Part shown: one piece after another, positions 1 through 6,463 of the stretch
Position numbering within the stretch: position 1 is the first letter of the stretch
Layout of the letters: each line of letters opens with the position of its first letter
Origin: PALSA-607 sp036510735
Lineage (GTDB): Bacteria; Actinomycetota; Actinomycetes; Acidothermales; Acidothermaceae
Assembly: GCA_036510735.1 (NCBI GenBank)
Contig: DATCDK010000027.1
Coordinates: 1-56,996 of the forward strand
DNA length: 56,996 nucleotides
Direction of reading: 5' to 3'
The notes under the pieces: generated by a model
Seen by the model: the letters and a program-made list of their open reading frames with translations, nothing else
Databases searched by the model: none
What the model was told of the DNA's origin: nothing
Position numbers and translations under genes: made by a program

Positions 1-633
1 GATCGCGGTCAGGGCGTTGTAGACGAAGTGCGGCGAGATCTGTGCGCGCAGAAACCGCAACTCAGCCTCGGCGGCGCGCGCCCGCGCACTGTCGAGCTCG
101 GCCAGTTCCAGCTGGGTCGACGCGAAGCGAGCCACCTCACCCGCGGCTCGTAGCAGTCCCGCTCGAGTCGAGGGCGCCAGCGCGACGAGCGTCCCGACGA
201 CGACCCCGCCGCTGGTGAGCGGGACGACGACCCCCGACCGCAGTGGACAGTCGACGCCGTCCGCGCATAGCAGGTCGCGCGGGCCGAGGGCCATGGCCTT
301 GCCGTTGGCCAGCACCTGCCGTGCGCCCACGAGAACCGAGGGAGCGTGGTCGATCCCCGGGCCGTCCCACGCGAGCAGCCCACTCGTGCCGGTGATCGCC
401 GTCGCCCGCGCCGCGAGCAGCGCCCGTAGGGCAGGAGCCGATCGCGCCGCGCTCTCTCGCGTCAGCCCGGCTCGCAGCGCTCGCGCTGCCGACCCGGCGG
501 TGTGCAGCACGTCGTAGGTCGTTCGCTGCAAAGGCGTGCCGAGCCCTCGGCTGCCGCGCCGCCAGTACCAGAGCGAGCTGCCGAGCGCGATAGCGATCAC
601 GCCAAGACCGATGCCCAGCGCTACGGATTTCAC
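1..633 (-). CDS. LytS-type sensor histidine kinase (3' part outside window)
   Basis: Reading down the minus strand from a GTG at 633 gives one N-terminal membrane segment (about residues 3-20), a GAF-like region (about 60-160) and then the phosphoacceptor motif QISPHFVYNALTAI typical of the His_kinase (PF06580) LytS/YpdA class. The ATPase part lies beyond base 1, so the gene is truncated by the window edge and not necessarily broken. Such kinases normally work with a LytTR response regulator, which would be expected just outside the window. The gene is divergent from the acetate permease at 826. In other actinobacteria LytS/LytTR pairs commonly sit beside acetate transporters, so control of acetate uptake is a reasonable inference. 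The start codon is chosen from the membrane segment; the ribosome binding site is weak. Confidence 0.85.
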   Translation of the reverse strand, partial: MKSVALGIGLGVIAIALGSSLWYWRRGSRGLGTPLQRTTYDVLHTAGSAARALRAGLTRESAARSAPALRALLAARATAITGTSGLLAWDGPGIDHAPSVLVGARQVLANGKAMALGPRDLLCADGVDCPLRSGVVVPLTSGGVVVGTLVALAPSTRAGLLRAAGEVARFASTQLELAELDSARARAAEAELRFLRAQISPHFVYNALTAI

Positions 634-825
634 GCCCCGACAGTAGGCCGGGAAGCCGGTTGGTTAAAGAGGCACGCGTGACCACTGGGCGATCACTCCC
701 ACCATTCGGCGCACAAAACGATCCGCTCGGCGCGCCACGAGCAGGGAGCCGTTGCGAAGGGCTGGTAGCGATCCCAGGCTCTGCCTAGATGTTGATCAGG
801 ACCCCGTTCTCATCGAGGAGGCACA

Positions 826-1461
826 GTGTCCACTCAGACGCCGGTCGCGCCCGCGCTGGCAGTATCCATCGCGGATCCAGGTCCGCTCGGCCTCGCCGGC
901 TTCGCGATGACCACGTTCGTACTGAGCACGTTCAACACGAATGTTCTCAACCCAAGCATGGAAGCCGCAGTGTTGCCGCTTGCGCTGTTCTACGGCGGCA
1001 TCGTCCAGCTGCTCGCCGGTATGTGGGAGTTCCGCAAGGGCAACACCTTCGGCGCTACGGCGTTCGCGTCGTTTGGCGCTTTCTGGTTGGCGTTCTACTG
1101 GCTGGTCACGTACGACGCGGCGCACCTCGCTCCTGCCGCCGACGCGCACAAGGCCGTCGCCCTGTTCCTGCTCTCGTGGGCCATCTTCACTGCTTACATG
1201 ACGATCGCGGCGATGCGCACCAGCGGTGCCGTGCTGGCGGTATTCGTGGCGCTGACGATCACGTTCATCCTGCTGACCATCGGTAATTTCGCCACCGGCC
1301 AGTCGGGCAAGGACTGGATTCAGTTCGGTGGTTGGTTCGGATTCCTCACCGCGATACTCGCCTGGTACGCCTCGTTCGCGGGAGTCACCAACGCAACCTT
1401 CGCCAAGACCGTCGTCCCGACCTGGCCGTTGGCTAACCGCGCCGTGGTCGCTCGGCCGTAG
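826..1461 (+). CDS. satP: Acetate/succinate permease, GPR1/FUN34/YaaH (SatP) family
   Basis: The 211-residue protein has six hydrophobic segments and the N-terminal family motif in the form DPGPLGLAGFAMTTF (usually NPAPLGLxGF), placing it in the GPR1/FUN34/YaaH family of monocarboxylate uptake channels (SatP in E. coli). It probably brings acetate and perhaps succinate across the cytoplasmic membrane. The GTG start at 826 is preceded by GAGGAG with a 5-nt spacer, a strong ribosome binding site. Length and segment pattern match the family. The gene ends shortly before a perfect hairpin at 1477-1515. It is divergent from the LytS-type kinase, which may sense the same carbon source. The first motif residue is D instead of N, a small departure. 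Confidence 0.92.
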   Translation: MSTQTPVAPALAVSIADPGPLGLAGFAMTTFVLSTFNTNVLNPSMEAAVLPLALFYGGIVQLLAGMWEFRKGNTFGATAFASFGAFWLAFYWLVTYDAAHLAPAADAHKAVALFLLSWAIFTAYMTIAAMRTSGAVLAVFVALTITFILLTIGNFATGQSGKDWIQFGGWFGFLTAILAWYASFAGVTNATFAKTVVPTWPLANRAVVARP

Positions 1462-1476
1462 TTTTCTGTTCGACGG

Positions 1477-1515
1477 CGCACCTATGGCTCAGCGTGATTC
1501 TGAGCCATAGGTGCG
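1477..1515. terminator. Bidirectional stem-only terminator
   Basis: A perfect 16-bp inverted repeat (1477-1492 and 1500-1515, arm CGCACCTATGGCTCAG) encloses a 7-nt loop between the convergent satP and PPOX genes. There is no T-tract, as is common in actinobacteria. The stem extends into the last codons of the minus-strand gene, whose stop is at 1489-1491. Confidence 0.85.
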
Positions 1516-1950
1516 TTGCAATTCAAGGTGGACGACGAGGCGCTGGTCTTCGACCATCGCGCGACGGAAGTCATCCCAATCCGGGTGCTCGCCTGCATTG
1601 GTGCGGTAGATCGTGATCAGCTCCTCGACAACGGCGTCCGCTCGTTCCTGCGCAATTGGCGTGAGGTCGGCGATGCCCTCCGCGGCCGCCCAACCCCAGC
1701 CGTCCGGGGCGATGACGTGCAGGTTCGCCCGCGGGTCGCGGCGCAGATTTGCCACCTTGAACCTGTCTGCGGTCGTCGAGATCGAGATCCGCCTCGTCGC
1801 GTCGTCGTACATGTAGCCGACGTTCGACGATTGCGGGCGACCATCGCGCTTGATGGTGATCAGCACGCCCAAATGGAGACCGGCGAGTAGCGCCAGATGC
1901 GACGGTGCCAGTTGGCTGGCTGTGGTGTCGGGGCTGTCTGGTTGCGTCAT
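1489..1950 (-). CDS. PPOX-class (probably F420-dependent) oxidoreductase
   Basis: The 153-residue protein follows the pyridoxamine-5'-phosphate-oxidase-like split-barrel pattern seen in actinobacterial Rv1155-type proteins: KRDGRPQSSNVGYMYD for the first strands, STTADRFKVANLRRDP for the flavin/F420 phosphate site, and VIAPDGWGWAAAEG. These proteins use F420 or FMN to reduce diverse small molecules in the cytosol; the substrate cannot be read from sequence. The ATG at 1950 has GGAAGG about 9 nt upstream. The final codons form part of the terminator stem at 1477-1515. Choosing F420 over FMN is an inference from similarity to the Rv1155 group. Confidence 0.85.
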   Translation of the reverse strand: MTQPDSPDTTASQLAPSHLALLAGLHLGVLITIKRDGRPQSSNVGYMYDDATRRISISTTADRFKVANLRRDPRANLHVIAPDGWGWAAAEGIADLTPIAQERADAVVEELITIYRTNAGEHPDWDDFRRAMVEDQRLVVHLELQRTYGSESR

Positions 1951-2075
1951 GGTGGTGATCCTTCCGGGTCAGGCCAACCGTATGTGCTGAGTGCCGTGGG
2001 CCGAATGGTCCTGAACCAGTCCGTTATGTGCGCCGACGACGGTGGAGTGAGAATTCCCTCCTCGCGCGCCGCCGC

Positions 2076-3215
2076 ATGAGCGAGCAGCCGCCCTGGCAAC
2101 CGCCCCAGGGGTGGCCTCCGCCGGCCAATCCCTACGGCTACCCGCCCGCGCAGAACCCCTACGCGGCTCCGCCGCAGAACCCCTACGCGGCTGCGCCGCA
2201 GAATCCCTACGCGGCTGCGCCGCAGAACCCCTACGCGGCTGCGCCGCAGAATCCCTACGCCGCTCCGACCTACGGCTACCCGCCCCACACTTACGCGTCC
2301 CCGTCTCCGTCCCCTTATTCGTATGCGCCGCCACCGCCTGCGCATCGCGCCCGCAACCTCATCGTCGTGGGGATTGTCCTGGCGCTATTGGTGGCCGTTG
2401 TGGCCGTCGAGGCTGTCGGGGCTGGGCACCCGCGGTCGTCGACGGCAGCGGCGCAGCCGACTGCGCCGGCGCGGACGAATCAAGCGAACCAGCCCAATCC
2501 GACGACTCAGCCCAATCCGACGACTCAGCCCAGCCCGGGCCCGACGTCCGACGGGGTGACCGCGTCGTCGCCGCTGAGCCCGATGAGCGGCATCGAGGTG
2601 TACTCCGATGACTTCACTGATTCGACGTCGGGGTGGTCGACCGGTTCGGATCCAAAGGGCGCTGTGTTTGCGTATGCGGCAGCCGGCTACACCGTCACCA
2701 GCACGGTCGCGGCGCATTGGCTTGCTTACGCGCCGTACGACGACCCGGCCCAACAGGTCAACCTGAACATGACGGCGCACGAATCGGCGAACCCTCCCAC
2801 CGGGGCTGGGTTCGGTTTGGTGTGTACGCGTGGACCGGATTCAACATCGATGGTGCGCTATGAGTTCGTCGTGAATGAAACCAATCGATGGTTCATCGAA
2901 CGCAATCAAGGGACAGTAACGATGTCGTCGACGCCGACGATTCTCGATGAGGGCTCTTTGCCGTCGAAGCTCGGCACCCAAGAGCTCGAGATCTCCGGGA
3001 TCTGCGCGACGCTCGCCGACGGCCAGACGACACGACTCGCGCTTTTCGTCGGCTCCCAAAAGGTCGCGGATATCACCGACGCGTCGAGTCTGGACGGCGG
3101 TGGGTGGCTCGGCGGTCTGATCAGCAGCGGAGACGACGTGAAATCGACCACCACGGTCGCGGGATACACCGAGTCGGATCTTGGCAACGACGGGATTCTC
3201 GCGGCGAACACGTAG
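2076..3215 (+). CDS. Membrane protein with Pro/Tyr repeat N-terminus and C-terminal LamG-like domain
   Basis: About 379 residues. Residues 1-85 are rich in Pro, Tyr, Gln and Asn with five tandem PQNPYAAA-type octapeptides. A single membrane segment follows (ARNLIVVGIVLALLVAVVAV), then a Pro/Thr linker with a repeated NPTTQP motif. The extracytoplasmic domain starts at about residue 175 (YSDDFTDSTSGWSTG) and resembles the concanavalin/LamG-like folds found behind such tails in actinobacterial kinases and anchored proteins. The topology implies a cytosolic disordered tail and an exported domain. Function is unknown. I prefer the ATG at 2076; an in-frame GTG at 2028 is possible but adds an Arg-rich stretch with no better ribosome binding site. 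It is transcribed toward the RicT gene. Confidence 0.75.
   Translation: MSEQPPWQPPQGWPPPANPYGYPPAQNPYAAPPQNPYAAAPQNPYAAAPQNPYAAAPQNPYAAPTYGYPPHTYASPSPSPYSYAPPPPAHRARNLIVVGIVLALLVAVVAVEAVGAGHPRSSTAAAQPTAPARTNQANQPNPTTQPNPTTQPSPGPTSDGVTASSPLSPMSGIEVYSDDFTDSTSGWSTGSDPKGAVFAYAAAGYTVTSTVAAHWLAYAPYDDPAQQVNLNMTAHESANPPTGAGFGLVCTRGPDSTSMVRYEFVVNETNRWFIERNQGTVTMSSTPTILDEGSLPSKLGTQELEISGICATLADGQTTRLALFVGSQKVADITDASSLDGGGWLGGLISSGDDVKSTTTVAGYTESDLGNDGILAANT
2151..2270 (+). repeat. Five 24-bp tandem repeats within a coding region
   Basis: CAGAAYCCCTACGC recurs exactly every 24 bp, starting at 2151, 2175, 2199, 2223 and 2247. Each unit encodes a QNPYAA(A/P)P octapeptide. The units differ by single bases (AAC/AAT, GCT/CCG), so copy number could change without a frameshift. 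Confidence 0.95.
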
Positions 3216-3224
3216 GGACGCTCG

Positions 3225-3296
3225 GCGCAGCCTTCGTTTAGTGCGCAGCCTCCGTTTAGTGCGCAGCCTCTGTTTAGTGCGCAGCCTCGGTCTAGA
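3225..3296 (+). repeat. Four 18-bp tandem repeats upstream of the RicT-like gene
   Basis: Units at 3225-3242, 3243-3260, 3261-3278 and 3279-3296 share GCGCAGCCTNNGTTTAGT; the fourth is degenerate at its end (TCTAGA). They fill almost the whole intergenic space and stop 8 bp before the ATG of the next gene. Together with the lack of an obvious Shine-Dalgarno sequence, this suggests a promoter/leader role, but none is shown. Confidence 0.9.
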
Positions 3297-3304
3297 GTTG
3301 CGGC

Positions 3305-4150
3305 ATGAGCATGATGATGGCGGTCAGCTTCACCCGCTACGGCCGCCTCTACTACCTCGATCCCGGACCGCATGCGCCGAAGGTCGGCGACAAGGTGCTG
3401 TTCCCGACGACAGCCGGTGACGAGGTAGCTGAATGCATCTGGGCTCCGACCTACGTGCCAGAGGAGGTCGGCGGCCTCCCCATGTGCGCCGGCTTCGCGA
3501 CGTCCGACCATCTTGCTCGTGACGAGCGCAATCGCGCACGCAAAGCTGAAGCGCGGGTCACCACGAAGCGGCTTGTCCGCCAGCACGAGTTGCCGATGAA
3601 GGTCGTCGGCGTCGACTATCTGGATTCTGACAACAGCTTCGTCATCTACTTCAGTGCACCTCAACGTGTCGACTTTCGTGCGCTGGTGCGCGACCTCGCT
3701 CGCACGTTGAATGCGCGCATCGAGTTGCGTCAACTTGGTGCGCGTGACGAAGCACGCGTGCAAGGTGGCATCGGCCCTTGCGGTCGTGACACCTGCTGCT
3801 CAACGTTCTTGAAAGACTTCGAACCGGTCAGTGTGCGAATGGCGAAGGATCAAGATCTGCCGCCGAATCCGTTGAAGATTTCTGGCGCGTGCGGGCGGTT
3901 GATGTGTTGCCTGAAGTACGAGCACCCGCTGTACACCGACTTCAAGTCCGATCTGCCGAAGATGGGCACGGCGGTGTCGTCGCCCGAGGGTGATGGCACG
4001 TTGGTCGGTTACAACGTGCCGAGTGAGACCGTCATCGTGAAGGTCGCAGAAACGGGTAAGCGCTGCGCGTGCCCGAAGGCCAGTGTCTGCGGATCGCGGA
4101 TCGAATACGACGCGGCGTACGGCGGCGACCCCGCCACTCCGCCTTCGTGA
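3305..4150 (+). CDS. PSP1/RicT (YaaT)-like protein
   Basis: The 281-residue protein carries the PSP1 C-terminal domain with the two conserved cysteine clusters GPCGRDTCC (near residue 158) and GACGRLMCC (near residue 193). In Bacillus RicT these take part in an iron-sulfur-containing complex that assists RNA processing. A further C-x-C pair near the end (RCACPKASVC) is also present. The actinobacterial role is not established. Start: ATG at 3305, with alternative in-frame ATGs at 3311, 3314 and 3317 and no clear ribosome binding site. The next gene begins inside its stop codon (GTGA at 4147-4150). Elsewhere in actinobacteria this gene usually lies beside holB and a TAP-type hydrolase; holB is not visible here. 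Confidence 0.9.
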   Translation: MSMMMAVSFTRYGRLYYLDPGPHAPKVGDKVLFPTTAGDEVAECIWAPTYVPEEVGGLPMCAGFATSDHLARDERNRARKAEARVTTKRLVRQHELPMKVVGVDYLDSDNSFVIYFSAPQRVDFRALVRDLARTLNARIELRQLGARDEARVQGGIGPCGRDTCCSTFLKDFEPVSVRMAKDQDLPPNPLKISGACGRLMCCLKYEHPLYTDFKSDLPKMGTAVSSPEGDGTLVGYNVPSETVIVKVAETGKRCACPKASVCGSRIEYDAAYGGDPATPPS

Positions 4151-5829
4151 TCGCGTCAACCCGCTGGGCTATCCCGCTTGTGGTGGGGGCGGTGCTGTGC
4201 TTGAGCGCCTGCACCTCTACGTCCCCCCATGTCGAGAGTCCGACTGCCTCGGCGAGGTCCCTGCCGAGCGCTCCGGTGACCTCGTCCTCGGCCGTCGCCA
4301 CTAGCTCACTGCCGCCGATCAGTTCGTCCGCGCCTGCGCCGTCGTCGTCCCTTCTCGGTTCGCCTGCTACGGCGCCGACTCCCTCTTCGGACACGTCGCT
4401 GCAGGGATCGCCGCCTGTTCCGACCGCGCTACCACACATCGACCCGGCAACTCTGACGGCCTTCTACACACAGCACCTCGCGTGGAAACCGTGCGTCGGC
4501 TTGTACTGCGCAATGCTGACCGTGCCGATCGACTATGCGCATCCGTCCGCGGGAGCAATCCAGCTGGCCGTCTCGCGCGAGCTGACCACACGCAAACCCA
4601 ACCTTGGCGAGGTCGTGGTGAATCCCGGCGGCCCCGGTGCATCCGGCATTCAATTTCTCGACTCCGCTGCCGGCTTTGTCCGGACCCAACTCGGCAACGA
4701 GTTCGATGTCGTGTCGTTTGATCCGCGCGGCGTCGGCTCGAGCGTGCCGATCCGTTGCCTGAGTTCAGTGCAGCTCGACCAGTGGGTCGCGTTCGAGGCA
4801 GATCCGCAGTCGCCGTCGGCGGTTGCCGAACAGGACCAACTGGCTAAAGGCTTTGCTGCCGGCTGCCAAGCCAAAGCCGGCGCGTTGCTCGCACACGTGA
4901 GCACCGTCGATACTGCGCGCGATCTCGACGTACTGCGCGCTGTTCTCGGCGAAACCAAGCTCACTTACATGGGCTTTTCTTACGGCACATTTCTTGGCGC
5001 GATCTATGCGCAGATGTTCCCGCAGAACGTTCGGGCACTCGTCTTGGACGGCGCAGTCGATCCAGCGGCGTCCGCGGTGGAACTGGATCAAGTACAGGCC
5101 CAGGGTTTTGAGGTTGCACTGAAATCGTGGATCGCTAACTGCGTGACGTCAGCGAAGTGCCCGGTCGGTACGTCCGCGGCCACCGCAGAACAACACCTCG
5201 ATGCATGGCTGGCGACATTGCGATCTGCGCCGATTGCTGCATCGAACGGCCGCACGTTGACATGGTCACTCGCCGTCCAGGGCATCGCTGCGGCGCTGTA
5301 CACCCCACAGGATTGGCAGCCGCTGACGCTCTCCCTCACCGCCGCGATGAACGGCAACCCGGCGGGCGTGCTGACTTTGTCCGACCAGATCGACGGCCGG
5401 CAATCCAACGGCAACTACGACAACCTGATCGAATCCAACACGGCGATCAATTGCGTCGACCGCCCCAGCATTGGGCCTATCGCGGCATACGCCGCTGCGG
5501 CTGTCGCTGGCGAGAAGGACGGCCCGACGTTCGGGCAGTACATCGGCTGGGGCAACGTTGCGTGCGCCGACTGGCCTGTCGCACCTGAGCTCGCACCGGG
5601 CCCGATCAGTCCTGCAGGATCGCCGCCGATCATGGTGATCGGGACGCTGCGCGATCCCGCGACGCCTTACCGATGGGCGCAGGCCCTCGCGAAGGAGGCG
5701 AAGGGTCCGTTGCTCACCTACGACGGCGACGGCCACACGGCGTTCCTGCAGTCAAGCTGCGTGGACGCCGTAGTGAAGACGTTCCTGGTTTCGCTGGTGA
5801 CCCCGACCGTCGGCACGACCTGCCACTAG
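4147..5829 (+). CDS. Alpha/beta hydrolase lipoprotein, TAP-like (tripeptidyl aminopeptidase/CaeA type)
   Basis: Starting at the GTG that overlaps the RicT stop gives 560 residues with a lipoprotein signal (GAVLCLSAC) and a Ser/Pro-rich linker. The mature hydrolase has the oxyanion loop NPGGPGASG, nucleophile motif GFSYGTFLG (near residue 277), acid region GTLRDPATP and histidine in DGDGHTAF. This is the architecture of the TAP-like C-terminal hydrolases, which release N-terminal peptides or cleave esters outside the cell. Coupling to the PSP1 gene is conserved widely in actinobacteria as I recall it. A longer in-frame reading exists upstream but would be an overlap artefact without a signal peptide. 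Confidence 0.92.
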   Translation: MIASTRWAIPLVVGAVLCLSACTSTSPHVESPTASARSLPSAPVTSSSAVATSSLPPISSSAPAPSSSLLGSPATAPTPSSDTSLQGSPPVPTALPHIDPATLTAFYTQHLAWKPCVGLYCAMLTVPIDYAHPSAGAIQLAVSRELTTRKPNLGEVVVNPGGPGASGIQFLDSAAGFVRTQLGNEFDVVSFDPRGVGSSVPIRCLSSVQLDQWVAFEADPQSPSAVAEQDQLAKGFAAGCQAKAGALLAHVSTVDTARDLDVLRAVLGETKLTYMGFSYGTFLGAIYAQMFPQNVRALVLDGAVDPAASAVELDQVQAQGFEVALKSWIANCVTSAKCPVGTSAATAEQHLDAWLATLRSAPIAASNGRTLTWSLAVQGIAAALYTPQDWQPLTLSLTAAMNGNPAGVLTLSDQIDGRQSNGNYDNLIESNTAINCVDRPSIGPIAAYAAAAVAGEKDGPTFGQYIGWGNVACADWPVAPELAPGPISPAGSPPIMVIGTLRDPATPYRWAQALAKEAKGPLLTYDGDGHTAFLQSSCVDAVVKTFLVSLVTPTVGTTCH

Positions 5830-5864
5830 AGCCGGGACTACCCCGCCTAGGCGCCGCGGTCTCT

Positions 5865-5968
5865 GTTTTGCAAAACTTATCCATTTATAGATGCAAAGAT
5901 CGCTCGAACCGCTGTCAAGCGCATGACGTGATCACAAACATCGTTTCGACACCTTAGGGATGAAACGA
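5865..5968. promoter_or_regulatory. AT-rich intergenic segment with palindromes
   Basis: This is the only AT-rich patch in the area. It contains the perfect 12-bp palindrome GTTTTGCAAAAC (5865-5876) and a 7-bp inverted repeat TCGTTTC/GAAACGA (5941-5947, 5962-5968). It precedes the zinc-ribbon gene, so a promoter/operator role is plausible but unproven. Confidence 0.35.
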
Positions 5969-6005
5969 GCCCTCCCGATGTGCTGCGTCCCGGGGTGGAG
6001 CGTGC

Positions 6006-6299
6006 TTGAATGGAGCTGTGACCGACAACGTCATCGCCTCCGTGCGTGTTACCTGCGCACGCTGCGGCACTGTCGAAGCGCCGATCGATGCGGTTCGCAT
6101 GGTTCTCGCGCGTCCCGAGTTCGACGGCGACCGCCGTAATCTGGTCGAATTCTCCTGTCCTAACTGCGGAATTACGTGCTCCGCGCGATCTGACGAGCGG
6201 ACCACGCGGCTGATCGCCGCGGCTGGCGTAACCGTCGTCGTGGCGCCCACTCACACCACAGAACGAACTCGCTCTCGTGGTGCGCCCGACGCTCGCTAG
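6006..6299 (+). CDS. Small zinc-ribbon protein of unknown function
   Basis: A 97-residue protein with two CxxC pairs (CARC near residue 17 and CPNC near 51) that probably bind one zinc. A helix-prone segment and a basic tail follow. The TTG at 6006 has GGAG five bases upstream and is preferred over the in-frame GTG at 6018, whose GGAG lies too close. It is separated from the TAP-type hydrolase by 176 bp and from the next operon by 164 bp, so it is probably transcribed alone. I do not recognise a specific family; a transcription-associated or RNA-binding role would be speculation. Confidence 0.65.
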   Translation: MNGAVTDNVIASVRVTCARCGTVEAPIDAVRMVLARPEFDGDRRNLVEFSCPNCGITCSARSDERTTRLIAAAGVTVVVAPTHTTERTRSRGAPDAR

Positions 6300-6398
6300 C
6301 ACGATCTATTTGTCCGGACAGTGCGGATTGTGCTCGCACTCACGATGTGCCGTGAATAATTCACAGCCAGGCGGCTTCCCGTTCACCCCAAGTTTGAT

Positions 6399-6463
6399 TA
6401 GAGTCTGCCCCGAGCACACCGGGGTGGAGTGTTCGGGGTGGTGCTGAGCCGGGGGCGGCAGCA
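6399..6463 (+). promoter_or_regulatory. Candidate promoter and GC-rich leader of the envelope operon
   Basis: TAGAGT (6399-6404), preceded by TTGAT, resembles a -10 element, although no good -35 is seen at 17 bp. The transcript leader would contain CCCCG/CGGGG (6408-6412, 6420-6424) and AGCAC/GTGCT pairings that could fold before the GTG at 6464. Weak evidence. Confidence 0.25.

Noticed and set aside
2028..2075. Upstream GTG start for the repeat-bearing membrane protein
   Set aside because: It only adds an Arg-rich stretch and has no better ribosome binding site than the ATG at 2076; kept as an alternative only.
2149..3296. CRISPR array interpretation of the tandem repeats
   Set aside because: Repeats at 2151-2270 and 3225-3296 are contiguous without spacers, and no cas genes are present.
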